Positions 25,567 to 38,633 are shown, counted from the first letter of the stretch. The stretch is DNA of 64,000 nt from Bugula neritina (GCA_964035545.1 OZ037766.1:3276001-3340000), one strand, 5' to 3'. Notes: generated from the letters alone by a model not told the origin. Program-made: numbers and translations.

Positions 25567-25745
25567 GCAGAATATTGCTCACCAACTGACTAAGTGAGTG
25601 TACCTACAACTATCAATAAAATATTGACTGTGGGTCTATCAAGTTAATAAAGATTGATCACTTTAAAGTGCATATGATAAATTTGAGCATATGAAGCTAG
25701 TTATAATACCCTGTATTATTATACCTTCTATTTTCCATTTTGTAG

Positions 25746-25915
25746 GTGCATGACTCCTGATATATTGAAGCTTGTTTCTTTCTAATTCTTCTGGATTGCC
25801 CAAATAAGAAAAACCTGTCTTATGCAGAAATTCTATTAATGAGCTGCCATTCTGTTTATTACACCTTTGCATTGTAAAATATGTGCTTTTTGATTCTGTT
25901 GATATCTTCAATAAA
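25746..25915 (+). terminator. A5 exon 3 and poly(A) signal
   Basis: Acceptor ttttgtag at 25745. Diverged exon with ATGACTCCTGATATATTGAA. AATAAA at 25910-25915. Confidence 0.62.
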
Positions 25916-25919
25916 CTAA

Positions 25920-26970
25920 AATCAAAATAAAAAACCTAAATTTCATTTTTATTTTACACCATTTTTGTTTTGTTACATTTAGTCAAAAGTAAAAGGAAAG
26001 ACCATATGTAACTAAAAAAATATCAGTGACAGCATGGTAATTAAAACTTTACATTTGTGGGCGACATTATTTAAAAAAAATTGAGAACTGGATTTAGTAA
26101 ATTGAATAAACTATATTAATTGTTTAGAACATTTGATATTATAATACAAATGTTTCCTCTTAATTAAGTGTCTTAATTATTATTTTTCCTAATTTCTATA
26201 TATATATATATATGCGGCTTTTGATGGCTGCTACAAGCAAGTCTGCTACTCTTTTTATCACATTGGATAACCAACTGGTTGGGCTAAATGTTTAAGAAGT
26301 AAATACAATTCAACAGCTGTTATAAACAATTTTTGTAATTTTGAATTGATTTACTATTTATTTTCTGACTATAGAGCATGATTCTCTAGAACATAATTTT
26401 CATAATATATGTCATGATGCAATAGCTCTGCTAGACTATCATTGCTAACTAAAGAAAAACATGTTTTAACAAAGTTATAACTCTGATAAGCAAGGCCTTT
26501 TATAAAATATCGAACATATAAAGTAGAGCAAAAATTGTTTAATATAATTCACCAAAGTTGTCTCAAAAAGATATGATAAATCTAAAATAATAAAGTGAGA
26601 GTTTTTTATAATCTGTCTTTTACTGAGTATTTTTTTTACAAATATAGGACAATTTAAAAAGGTTAACTAGGTAATGGACTTTCAATTTAATCATGTAACA
26701 TCGTTACACATTTGAGCTCTTCAAGTAAATAATTTCAGTATTGCATTGTTTTTGAAGAAGTAAGTGTTGAATATCTTAGTCTAAACATAAAAATATTTGT
26801 CTAGTTTCTGCACACTAGTAGCTATATGTAACCGCCACAAACTATTCAACTATATGGTACTCCATTAACTGCAACAGATGTTACATACACTAGTTATAAA
26901 CCCCAAGGTAACATGCCAAGGATATTATGTTACCTGCATGAGGTAGTCAAGTGATGACTATATACATACT
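25920..26970. other. Gene-free spacer 3' of A5
   Basis: A+T-rich with a short TA run near 26198-26213. No coding frame, repeat partner or RNA gene recognised. Confidence 0.4.
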
Positions 26971-26989
26971 ATAATATGTGTGTGTGTGT

Positions 26990-27037
<48 letters not shown>

Positions 27038-28300
27038 TGGTTGTATATGTGTGTGTGGTGTGTGTGGTTGTATGTTTATTTGTTAATCATATATATGTTA
27101 TTTCATATCAAACTCACAATACTAGGGAGATCTAAAACTGTTTTATCAGTCTTGTTTATTGAGCTGCCATATAAGGTGCAGAAATATTAAAATGTATAGC
27201 TGAACGCAGCATAAACTGCCAAATGGACGCAACTATCAATGTAGTATTTTCTCATCCAAGTGTGTGATTTAGAATAGTGGTAATTAATGTTAAACTTATT
27301 TAAAGATAAATGTATAACTAATTTAAAGTCACTTTACAACTTGCTTTTTTGCACATTTTTATAATTGCAGTCAAGTAGTGGTGTTGTATGTATAGATGGA
27401 TTTAAATGTTGTTTGATCTGTTGAGATGTTTTTACACATACATAATAAAATGTTTATTTTAGTATATTATAATATAATATGAATAATAATTCTTATACCT
27501 ATAGCAAATTATATATTTTACCCAGAGTTCCATAGTATAAAAATTATACAGATCTGGTAATGGAGGAATATTTTAACATCTCAGAGACTGTGTTGCTAGG
27601 AAGGAGTTTTGATGATGCAAAAAGATTTACCTTGATGACTCAGCAAAAATGACTCCTGTAAAGCTGATCACGGAGTGTGCTTGTCTTTGCTTCCTTCAAC
27701 AAAATCATGCCACCACTTCAAGAAGCACGATCAGCAAAGTTGAGAGATTAATTGGATTAGAATGTGACAGAAGAATTGTCAAACTAAGAGCCTCATCAGG
27801 AAATACCTTGCTTAGATGACAAAATAGACAAGTCATGTAATTTGTATTAAATCTTAAAGAATCATCTAGTTCTAAGAGATATCAGAATAACATATATATG
27901 TCTTATTAATTTTTTCATGTCATAATTTTTGCTATAAGGTCTTAATAAATTTAAGCACTATAATCTACTTTGCAAGCTCAAGCTGCAAGGCTTTGCTTTT
28001 AGATACATATAATAATTTGAACATCATTATTTTAACTAATATATCAAATTTTGAAAAGATATATAAACACAAGTGCTTCAGTGGTAGAATCTATTCACCA
28101 CAATTACCAACAAAAATATTTTTGGAATATAAGCTTTAATGAAATTTCCTATAGCTTTTTCTATTTTTACATCTCCTATAGGGTTTTTTGATGGTGGGCT
28201 CTATAAATGCTAGGAATACAATTTTTAGTTAAAAGAACCCAAGTAAAGTTAAATTGACAAGATTTGTTTTTTTATTCACCGTTTATAAAGGATACAATAC
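26970..28300 (-). repeat. Block with relic A-type promoter (right copy)
   Basis: Inverted copy of 7060-8350. TGACTCAGCA is at 27636-27645, followed by a degraded upstream-block similarity (to ~27800) and then no gene. Confidence 0.6.
26976..27075 (+). repeat. (GT)n microsatellite
   Basis: GT repeat with GTGTGTGGTTGTAT variants at the edge of the 26970-28300 block. It is the inverted counterpart of 8351-8694. Confidence 0.9.
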
Positions 28301-28457
28301 AACGAAGTTTATTGAGCATATATTTTTATCTTGCATATGCATGTGTATATTCAGCACTATAGTGAACAATAATACCATGTTATTAAATATAGTCCTCTGC
28401 TATATCCCAGTCTGGTTCACTATATCAAAAAGTAATAGTTAAAGTGGTAACACTCAC

Positions 28458-28563
28458 TCATAGCAATATACTGCAGTTTCAATTGGAATGGTTTATTTTC
28501 CCAAATCAAAGTTCAACCCAAAAAAGCTAGTCCTTGAATGATGTTTGTTCTGGTTATTGTAGA
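28458..28563 (-). pseudogene. Relic of family A exon 2 (inverted copy)
   Basis: The minus strand keeps an open C-terminal stretch, YNNQNKHHSRTSFFGLNFDLGK then TAA at 28493-28495, followed by the usual 3'-UTR end and GTGAGTG donor. It has no start codon or signal peptide. It has the same deletion junction as the relic at 21664-21770, so the deletion predates the inverted duplication. Confidence 0.7.
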
Positions 28564-30534
28564 ATACATATAAATGAATGATTATGCTTTTTTTGAAGCA
28601 ACTAATAAACAGACAATAAAACAATAAGCTGTATTTGAGTTCTAGCACAACATAGTTTTCAAAGAAAAATATTCAATTCTAAAAAAAATTTTTTGATTAC
28701 AACATATTATACTATTTTAATGCTATGTATATTATCACCATATTGCAATATTTTTAACACGCAATTGCACTTGCTTTGGTACTATAGATTGCATAGAAAT
28801 TAGAAACGTGATTATGCCATAGTATAAGAAGATTATAACGTATGACATGGCATATATTAATTATAGATAATCTTGCTCTAGACCAATCGGGAATTGGTTC
28901 TAAGGTTTGATATCTTAGTATAGAATAAATCAAATATGTATAGCCCTTGAACTGGTGGCCGGACAATCTGCTCAAAACACAGCAGAAAAAAATTGTCCTA
29001 TAATATTTCAAGAAATTCTAGATGATATAAAGTAACACACACAAAAATGGTAAATTTATGTTTTGAAGTAAATATGAATTCTCTTGCTAAATTGATTTGA
29101 TTTGCATATTTTTATGTTTTTTATTTTAATTGCATATAATAACATAATTTGGTCTTTCTATATCTATATAAGAACTATTCAAATACTGAAAATACTTTGC
29201 GCAAAGATAATGAAAAAATACATTAAACATTTTATGGTCGTAATCAAAATACTTATTTTTAAAGTGAGGTGAGCTATTAAAACTTATGCAAAAATTGTTT
29301 TCAATATTTTGAGCACCTCAATAATTATTTTCAAAGTAAAAACAGAAATTTTGTGAATGTATTTTTAAAATTTGTACACTATTGATTCATCTAAAAAAAC
29401 TATAGTAGATCCGAAATAAGCAGCACCATAATTTTGGATTGGCAGATATTCTCTGAACACGCATTTATATATCTTGAATTTATAGTTGAATATATTTTGT
29501 TTGGGACTAAAAGCACTGACAAATGTAATGAGTGAGAGACCTTATTTGAAGATTATGCAATGTGAAAATATGAAATGAAAAGCTCAATTCTGGTTAAATT
29601 ATTCTACAGATCATAACTATCATGTCTCAATAAATAATTCATTTATTTCAATCCTAAACAATTGACATGTGAAGTTTGATATATTTAGCCTTCTCTGTTG
29701 ATATAAGGAAATTTTAGTTTAATGAAAAGTCAGAAACTATTTTCTATAACTGTTACAAAATTCGTATTATAGATATGAAGAAGCAGTACATGTATGTTAT
29801 TATTTAATACTGAATTATAAAAACTTGTGAAAATTTCACTTCAAGACGCAATATTGCATCAAAAAGAAAATTAAATAAAGCAAGTCTCAATCTACTGCAT
29901 TATCCCAGAACAGCACCATAAGTGATTGATGTAGCTTATTAATATAATATTAAACATAGAAATGCATCACTAATTTTAATTGTTGTGTAAAAACAAACTA
30001 TACACTTTTGTTCACACTATATATACGAGGTTACTAAGGATCGAATAGTGTTTATGGACCATAGAGGTAATTTATTCTTTGATAAAAACTTCAACAACAA
30101 CTAAAATTCGGATCTAGCTAATTGAAAATTTTAGAATGAGGTCTACATTTATAAGAACGATTATAATATAATCATTTCAAAGTATGTAATAATTTGAGTG
30201 ACAAATGTGAGATTATAACAAGTTGATAATAGTTTTGTAGGAAAGTTGAGTGTTATAATATGTTCTACTAATGTTGTGAGAAAATTATTTTTTAAACTTC
30301 ATAACTCTATAGAGCATACCTTTAGAATGTTGCAGGAAGCCTGCAAGAAGTTGCTGATATTTACAGCATAGATTAATGTAATATAAGTTATAATCATATG
30401 TTGTTGCTAATAAAAATTTCAAAAAACTTCAACTTCCAAAGAGGACCTAAAATCAATAATATTGAAGGGACAATTTCAAGCTGACTACAATACCAGTCCT
30501 TGCTTTTATTATATATCAAAATTAAATTTTAAAG

Positions 30535-30536
<2 letters not shown>

Positions 30537-30610
<74 letters not shown>
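30537..30610. repeat. (TA)n microsatellite
   Basis: About 37 TA units, inserted relative to the matching positions at 6100 and 19350. Confidence 0.95.
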
Positions 30611-30617
<7 letters not shown>

Positions 30618-30837
30618 GAAAGTTTGGAGTTTATTATATATAGTGCTCTGCTATTTAGTCAGTGTTGCTAGAAACACCAAGGTTAAGGCTTTGTAGTTTT
30701 AAGTTATTTATAGGAATATATTGAAATAGTAGGTCTGTATTCTTTCGGCTATATTATAAGTTCGCAATGCTATTATATAATGCTCTTTTCGTTAAAAATT
30801 GTTTAAAAAAACAATTACTTTTATGAAATAATAATAG

Positions 30838-31011
30838 TTTATTAAAGTTACAGAAATAGAGCTGAAAGTTTCATAATTAAAAGATATATAACAACATCGT
30901 GCAAATGGAGCAGCAATATAATAATATTTTATAACAAAGAAGCTTTAAAATTTACGTAGTTAGGACAAATGAGAAGAATAAGGAGATCCAGATTTCAACA
31001 TCAGGAGTTAC
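30838..31011 (-). terminator. A6 exon 3 and poly(A) signal
   Basis: Acceptor ctttgcag on the minus strand, exon of the A2/A4 type, AATAAA at 30843-30838. Confidence 0.65.
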
Positions 31012-31236
31012 CTGCAAAGTAAATTTTAAAAAAATTAATGTGATTTTTTCAACTTGCTGAAATATTCTGCAGACACAATAGTGTATTCAGCACTAGATAG
31101 TAATAAAATCATGCTATTAATCATAGATTTCTACTACATCAATACATCCCAGTTCAGTCCAATACACCGTAAAATATTAGCTAAATGCTGTAACACTCAC
31201 TCAGGGCAATACATACACTGCCATTTCAAGAATGGT

Positions 31237-31482
31237 TTATTTTCCAAAACCAAAGTTATTAGAGCCAGAAAAGCCAGTATTTGGAAGACGTTTGTTGTGG
31301 TTGTTGTAGTACCCATAGGGTCCGTGACCTTTGTTTTGGTTACCATAGTAACCATAGTTAGATGGTCCATGGTAACCAGAGTTAGAAGGTCCGTAGCCCT
31401 TATTGTGGTAGTTGTGGTTTGGGTAGTAGATAGCAGAAACGAGTGAAAGGCAGACGGCCAATAGAATTGCAATAACCTTCAT
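31237..31482 (-). CDS. A6, secreted Gly/Tyr/Asn-rich peptide, variant C-terminus (family A)
   Basis: 81-aa precursor with signal peptide 1-17. It departs from its siblings at GPSNSGYH (Ser replaces the usual Tyr) and near the C-terminus, where the usual NKHHPKTGF reads NKRLPNTGF. This changes charge and removes two His. The tail is SNNFGFGK, although exon 3 and the flanks place the locus in the A2/A4 lineage. Minus-strand structure: exon 1 from 31951 upward, intron 1 31499-31950, exon 2 31201-31498, 3'-UTR intron 31012-31200, exon 3 from 31011 down. It is divergent to A7 in the inverted third cassette. Lineage flanks with an opposite-lineage tail hint at gene conversion. Confidence 0.86.
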   Translation of the reverse strand: MKVIAILLAVCLSLVSAIYYPNHNYHNKGYGPSNSGYHGPSNYGYYGNQNKGHGPYGYYNNHNKRLPNTGFSGSNNFGFGK

Positions 31483-32018
31483 GTTTACAGTTGAATTTCT
31501 ACAATATACATAGAATAAAAGTTTAGCAAAAGTTTTTTTATTGCAAAATGCTTAACAAATAACTTCAAGTTTTAAATTTTTGCATTCACTATTTACTTTA
31601 AAAAAACCAAAATACTTCTACTCTTAAATAAACGTTGTTACTTTTCTTATTGACTTGAAGTTTACAGAGCACTCTATTAATGTTTTAAATATTTTTAAAA
31701 ATAAACCTGAATATTTTTTGATCATTTTATACCACTGTTTATGGTTTTAACATGCATTTAAATTAAAAATATAAACTTGTATAATTTTTTTCAGCAATAA
31801 AAACAATTGGAAACGTAGTTTATTTTCTAGCATTACTAAATAATAAAACTAACACACATTGGTTCTTGTTCTTGTTCATGTGTTTATTTTGGTCCTACTC
31901 CTATGTATTCAAATTGATAGAATAATATTATAACAAAGAAAAGTTCTTACCTTGAGGCTGGTTGTGTTGAAGTGTTCAAGTCAATAAAGCATCTGATAAA
32001 ATGAAACAGACCCAAGCC

Positions 32019-32026
32019 TTTTTATA
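32019..32026 (-). promoter_or_regulatory. TATA box of A6
   Basis: TATAAAAA on the minus strand, upstream of exon 1 that ends at 31951. Confidence 0.74.
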
Positions 32027-32333
32027 CCTTCTGAATAATCTGTTGATATCTTTATAAAGTCATACCCAAAATTCATGATGGAGCTATTCTTATAATAATT
32101 GCAAGAAGTCAACATTGCTATAATAATTTGCTTATCATTATTAGCTTTAATATTTCAATCAAATGCAGACAAGAGTTGATGCTCGTCAGCTAAATAATGA
32201 TATAAGTTATAATCCGACTAATCTTTCTCCCAGGATCATTAATCAGGCTACCTGAAGTATTATAGAATCATAAATTTTCCTAAATAGAAAGCAAAACAGG
32301 ATACTTGGTGCACAGCTTTTTGGATGTCACTCT

Positions 32334-32343
32334 TGCTGAGTCA
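32334..32343 (-). promoter_or_regulatory. bZIP/MARE-like site upstream of A6
   Basis: TGACTCAGCA on the minus strand (TGCTGAGTCA on plus), ~310 bp upstream of the TATA box. Confidence 0.5.
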
Positions 32344-34504
32344 TTCAAGCAGACTTTGCTGCATCGTAACAAAATATTGTCTAAAAAGACTCAATGTTTT
32401 AGGCTAATGTTATAGTTAAGTACAGACAAAAAAGTTTTTTTTCTTATATAGGAATATAATATACAAAAAGTATATATACAATATTCCAATAACTGATTCG
32501 AAATAACATTAAAAATTAATATTAAATTAATGCCTTTCTATATATTATGTGTACATATATTGTTTGAGTGTATTTTCACAGCACAAACTTATAAAAATTA
32601 AAATAAATCAGACTTCGATTACTAAATTTGTTCAGCATAATTATTATTACCACTAAATTTCAAAAAAATTATTTTACTTATAGCTGGCTAGATATATTAA
32701 TTAGTCCAATTTAAAATGTTTAGAGCTACACACAGCAGCACACACGTAACTGAAAAGAAACATATCTGAGATTTTATAGGCAAATACAACTCAAAAAATA
32801 ATTATACTTTTTTCTAAGCAAGTACTATAAAAAATTACAAATAAAAAACAAGCCTTTGTATTTAAGTTCTACCACAACATGATTTGCATGCAGAAAAAAA
32901 ATATTCAATTTTGAAAAAAAAATTTAAATTCCAATATATGTTACTCTAATGTTATACTATTTGGATATTTTTAACATGCAAATGTACTTATTTTTGTACT
33001 AGATTGCATAGAAATTAGAAATGCTAAATATATTGTCTCGCTGTTTATGACACAGTATAATGAGATTATAATATATCATATGACGTAGGGTATTATATAG
33101 TTAATCTTGCTCTAGGCCAATAGGAAATTCGTACTTAGCAATAATATTATAGACTAAATTAAATCTGTATAAACATCTTGAACTGGTACTCAGACAATCT
33201 GCTCAAAAAGCAACAGACAAAAAGTCTTATTATATTTTAAGAAATTCTTGATGATATAAAATTAAAAATATAAAACTTTAATGATGAAAATTATATTTTG
33301 ACAAAAATAGAAATTTTCTTTATGCAATAATTTAATTTGCATAATCTTATGTAGTTTTTGTAATAACTGTCGATACAATTTATAAGTCTTTCCAAATGAA
33401 AAACCATCACGGTCAGTTTATTATATATTTAGCTCATATAATATGACAATAATGTTGCGCTTTAATGCGTTGCAGGACTCCTCAGTACTAACTGTTATCT
33501 TGCTATGTATAGTTACAATTAGCACATAAAATTACCCCATATATATAATAAATTCTTATAATTAGTTTTGAGCAAACTTTAATTTTGGTCCTAACTTGTT
33601 GATGTGTACTAAATAAATTAAAATGATTTTTTTGTGAGTTTGAATAGATCTCTTACCAATTTAAACTGTATAACCGTAAAACTTTTAGCCTAATGTCTTT
33701 TATTATAAATGCTTGAAATATTTTTAGTATTTGAATATTTTTTACACATAGAATAATTTAGTGACATATTAGTTTATGTAATTTAAAACAAGAATATAAA
33801 TTTATGCAAATTAAATCAATTAAACAAAAAGACTGCCTTGTTTAAATAAATAAAGGTTTTACTACGAACTTTTTATTACATAAATATTTTTGAACTACAA
33901 GATTTTTTGACTGCTGTATCTTAAGATCACTTTAGATTATTAGTTTGTCCAACTACAAGTTCAAGAATTTGGCTGTTTTAGTTTATTCTGACTCATAATA
34001 CTAATTAGATCTAGAAAAAGATTAACTGTAATATAATCTTTCAAAATATATTATAATCATATTACATTCTGCTTAAGTAGTTTTTATGCAGTCTAATTTA
34101 TAAAAAAAGCCAAAACGCATGTGAAAATTCTAGCAATTTCATAACAGCATATATCTTTAGAAAGTATAGCATTACTAAGATGCACTTTAGCAACTTATGT
34201 ATCATATGTGACTGAAAGAGCATATTATAATTGATTTAAGTTTTTAAAAAGGTAAAAGAAAAATTATTGATTTAATGGTACACATTGCATATAATTTAAT
34301 ATAAAATATGGCTTCTTATAATAATGACCGTTAATATTATTTCTATTGTTAATTATGAGATACTGTATACATTTTTTGCAAGATATTCTTGATAAAGCAA
34401 ACTGTTTAGTCTTTACTTGGGTATATAATATTAACTTAAAATATCAGATATGTTTATAAGAAATATATGTATATGTACTTATGATACAGCAAAGTCTACC
34501 TAAA

Positions 34505-34514
34505 CGACTCAGCA
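34505..34514 (+). promoter_or_regulatory. Altered bZIP-like site upstream of A7
   Basis: CGACTCAGCA. The core is broken at its first base rather than at the position changed in A1 and A3. Confidence 0.38.
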
Positions 34515-34808
34515 ATTGTATGGCATCCTTAAGCTATGCACTAAGTATCCTTTCTTGGTTCTTATTTAGCAAAATCCATGAGTCTAATATTTCAGGTAGC
34601 TTGATCCTCAGCACTGGGAGAAAGATTAGTTGGATTATAATGTGCATCATTATTTAGCTGATGAGCACCAAGTCTTGCCTGCATTTGAGTGAAGTATTAA
34701 GACTGTTGGTGATAAAGAAATTGGAGCATTATTGGCCTGTTGCAGTAACTAAAATAGCTTCGTCATGAGATTAGGGTATGACTTTAAGAGATGGTCAGCT
34801 TCAGAAGG

Positions 34809-34816
34809 TACAAAAA
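34809..34816 (+). promoter_or_regulatory. Degenerate TATA box of A7
   Basis: At the position where the sibling promoters have TATAAAAA, this one reads TACAAAAA in an otherwise conserved TCAGAAGG...GGCTCGGG context. A T-to-C change in the core element could weaken transcription. Confidence 0.65.
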
Positions 34817-35484
34817 GGCTCGGGTCTACTTTATTTCATCAGATGCTTTATTGACTTGAACACTTCAACACATCCAGCTTCAAGGTAAGAACTTTTCTTT
34901 GTTAATATAATTATTATTCTAGCAATTTTTAAAAACGAAGGACTAAAAATTTTAAAATTAAAAAACAATGATCAGAAAGAACATGTATGAAACAATGTCT
35001 ATAGTTTTATTATCTAATATAATGATAAATAGTGAATTATACTTCTTTGTTTTTAATGTAAAAATGACACTGTCACTTTTATTTCTTTTATTTAAACGCG
35101 TATAATAAAACTAAACAAGTGTCTAAAATTATTAGATATTGGTCAAGTTTTTAAAAAGAAAAGACTAAATATATCAAGGTTGAAACTTTTAAAGCATTCC
35201 TTTTTTAGATATTATGTATAAATTTAGTTTGCAATATATAGAAGGTTTTGTAAACTTTAAATTGATAAGAAAAGTTACACTGTTTGTTGATTTAAGAGTA
35301 GAAACACATTCTGTCAATTTCTTTAATTAATAATTTATGAATATTAAAAGTAAAGAGTTGTAATAATGTGGTAAAAAATTTAGTTTTTCATTATATATTT
35401 ATACTGGTTGATTATGGAAATTCTATAATAAAAATTGTTGTGCTAAACTTGTATTCTATACATTGTAGAAACTCAACTGTAAAC

Positions 35485-35730
35485 ATGAAGGTTATATCAA
35501 TCCTATTGGCTGTTTGCCTTTCACTTGCTTCTGCTATCTACTACCCATACCACAACTACCATAATAAGGGCTACGGACCTTCTAACTATGGTTACCATGG
35601 ACCATCTAACTATGGTTACTATGGTAACCAAAACAAAGGTCACGGACCCTATGGATACTACAACAACCACAACAAGCATCATCCAAAGACTGGCTTTTCT
35701 GGCTCTAATAACTTTGGTTTTGGAAAATAA
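35485..35730 (+). CDS. A7, secreted Gly/Tyr/Asn-rich peptide (family A)
   Basis: 81-aa precursor. The signal peptide carries Ser at residue 5 (MKVISILLAVCLSLASA). The mature part is as in A1, with YYPYHN, two GPSNYGY repeats and SNNFGFGK. Exon 1 ends at 34884 (caag|gtaag), intron 1 34885-35468, exon 2 35469-35762, 3'-UTR intron 35763-36045, exon 3 from 36046. Its promoter is unusual: the TATA box position reads TACAAAAA, and the upstream bZIP-like site is CGACTCAGCA. It is the inverted-copy counterpart of A1 and A3, and is divergent to A6. Confidence 0.86.
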   Translation: MKVISILLAVCLSLASAIYYPYHNYHNKGYGPSNYGYHGPSNYGYYGNQNKGHGPYGYYNNHNKHHPKTGFSGSNNFGFGK

Positions 35731-36045
35731 ACCATTCTTGAAACTGCAGTATATTGCCCTGGGTAAGCATTCAGTTATAATACTTTTGGTATAGGGAACT
35801 GGACTGAGATGTATTGATATATAGTAAAAATCTATCATAATTGATAACATGATGGTATTTATAACTATATAGCGTTGAAATAACAATTACTTCTGCATAT
35901 ATTATTCATGCAAGTTGAAAAATTTACTTCAGTTCGCTTTTTAACAATAATAATGATGATAAAACATTTTTATTATAAAAATTTCATCTTCATAAATTAC
36001 TAATACTATGCAATAATATCAAAATTATTTTTATTTATTTTACAG

Positions 36046-36219
36046 ATAACTCCTGACGTTGAAGCCTTTTGCTCCTAAAATTCTTATGATTTCCTTACTC
36101 TACTTAAAAACTCCTTTTTGATAAAACATTGTTAAGCTGCTGCTCTCTTTATGTTACATATTGTTAGATCTCTGAATTTTGAAACTTGTAACTCTACTTT
36201 TTGCGCTGACTTTAATAAA
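36046..36219 (+). terminator. A7 exon 3 and poly(A) signal
   Basis: Acceptor tttacag at 36045, exon of the A1/A3 type, AATAAA at 36214-36219. Confidence 0.66.
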
Positions 36220-38329
36220 CTAAAATCATATCATTAAAACTATATTTCTCTTTATTTTACAACACTTTATAATGATCAGAGTATTATATAATTGCGCTTC
36301 AGACTTATATATAGATCAGGTTTTATCTTAGTTCAATATTTTAGTATAGAAGAATCTCAAATATGCAGAACCATAACTTTAGTCTTGCTGGCACAACGAA
36401 CTAAAGAGTAGAATGCTACAAATTATAATAGATTCCAAGATTCTTCAGTACTTTTAGAAAGGGGTATTAAAGCAGGCTTTAGCTTGTGTTGTAGTCAGTT
36501 AGAAGTTTTTTTCTCAATAATTTTGTTTTCGAGCCAGATGTTGGTGTTGTAGGCTTAACTAACATGCATTATTTACTTACAAAAACATAAATTGAGCACT
36601 TGACTGACAATATAAATTTATGATTTATATATCAACAAATGTTCTCTGTTCCCTGACACTTTCTAATGGAGGTCCTTAAAGTTATGAAGTTTTAAAAATA
36701 ATTTTACTTGCAAAAACATGTGTAAAACAGAAAATATTAAACTTTGCTACCCTACCTATGCAAGTTAAGCTCTCACATTTTTCACTCAAAATACTACACG
36801 AACTGAAGGTATATATAATGTTATAATCACTTTAATAGATGGAGAAATCAGTTTTTTTTCCTAGATGAGATGTCTTCCCTGACAAATGAGCCCCATCTGA
36901 TAGATCGTATGCCTGTGGAATTATGGAAGAATTAGCATTGCGCAATATAATGGCAGCTGCAGCGATAATATTTGATAAAGTATTGTTGTGCAATGATTGT
37001 TGAAATCTGCCAATATGGGTTCAATTGCTATTATATAAACACAAATTGTTGCAGGAGTTTTTTGTTGTAGCTTTAAGAAAATTATTGTGTGATGAAAGCT
37101 TTTTACTGGTAGTTTTTGTTTAAATGAGTCAGTATTGCTCAATTTTTCTCTTGTCAAAGATGCAGGCAACTTAAACTTTACTGTCCAAATAATCATGTAA
37201 GTATTTCAAGTATCATACTATCTTTTTTTTTAACTTCATTAAATAAATGTTTTGTCAGAAATAGCTGTGTTGATTAATGTTGATTTAACAAAACTTTTTT
37301 ACGGTTATAGGTTACAGTTTGAGTTTTATGAGAGAAATAAACTGTTGGCATTAGGCAAAAAGTTGAGTTGTGTCCTCCATCCATTCACCCTGCATATGTG
37401 TAACCAGTATACAGCATCCGTGCTGACACAGTAACACTTATTTGCTGACACACATGCATGCATTAATATTCTCTGGTTAATGGTGAGGAGAGAGTTGTGT
37501 TGATATGAACCTATGCATAATATTTATAGGGTTAAAATGTTTGCTTTAAGGCACAGCAGGATTTATTTTACTTATGGCAGGTGTATAGTTCCTTAAAAGA
37601 GTAACACATTTATATATAATATAATTATGCTGAGAAGGGTTTTAATACAATATGATCTGCATAAACAAATAGCATTTTATAGTTTGAATTTTTGTGCCGT
37701 TGAGTAAAATCCAGCGGCAAATAGTATAATATGGTTTCTTATCAAAAGTATTTTTATGAGCACCAAGAATAATCTAGCATGATGAGTTTGGAATTTTAGA
37801 TGGAAATGCAGTTGAGAAAGCCAAATTTCATACAGTTAGTAGTGAGTATCCTTTATTCTCCATGGCCTGTGTTTTGATGTTTAAAAACACGAGCAATAAA
37901 TAATCTACTAAATACACCTTCAATCTGAAAACTTCCTAAGTATATTATGTTATAAAAGTTACCTGATACAGTCATAGTACAGTATAAAGTGTTGAAAGAT
38001 TTTTAATTTTTTATGCAGGATTTCCCTTAAACTGTAATATGCCAATTTTGGAGACGCATCTGTTCAGAGAAATTAGTCCTGTTTAATCTGATCAGCAGGA
38101 GTAAATAATACAGACAAGCGTTCCTTAATAAGCCAAAAATGCAATTTAGCAATATATGCAAAGCTCACATGCATCAATGCCATAGATGTATCAATTAGGT
38201 AGCCACTTCTATATCATAATTATTTTATTACTTATTATGTTGTTAAGTTGGAAAGCTAAACTATCAAAAGAGCATAATTATATATATGTTGATATACTGC
38301 ACTAGCTAGGATATGTGCAATAAACAAAT

Positions 38330-38620
38330 CAATTAGAGTTGACATTTCAAAACCTCTGTGCTTCTGTTAAAAAGATGCAGAGACAGACAAACTGATGAGT
38401 AAGAAATGCCGCATTTGGCTATTAACGCCGGCCCGTCTGCAGTCACCTGGCCATGTTTATAGACATTGATGACAGGATTAGTGTATTGCCAACATTGCCG
38501 ATGTGCACTTTCAATTAGTAAAACTAATTTATGCAAGAACACAAATAGGAAACAATAAATAATTCCTACATTTTGGCAAGTCATTTAGGTTAATTAGAAA
38601 GTAGTGTGTCCTGTTTGAAA
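38330..38620. promoter_or_regulatory. Highly conserved B2 proximal promoter block
   Basis: Reverse-complement partner of 11280-11570, with the same E-box-containing GC-richer core, directly upstream of the B2 TATA box. Confidence 0.5.
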
Positions 38621-38624
38621 GAAG

Positions 38625-38633
38625 TATAAAAAG
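38625..38633 (+). promoter_or_regulatory. TATA box of B2
   Basis: TATAAAAAG about 65 bp before the exon 1 donor at 38698. Confidence 0.75.

Larger units (their letters stand above)
29800..36560 (-). repeat. Divergent A-pair cassette, copy III (inverted)
   Basis: Reverse complement of copies I and II. A6 corresponds to A2/A4 and A7 to A1/A3, shown by exon 3 type and flanks. The intergenic part 32027-34808 holds no gene. Confidence 0.72.
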
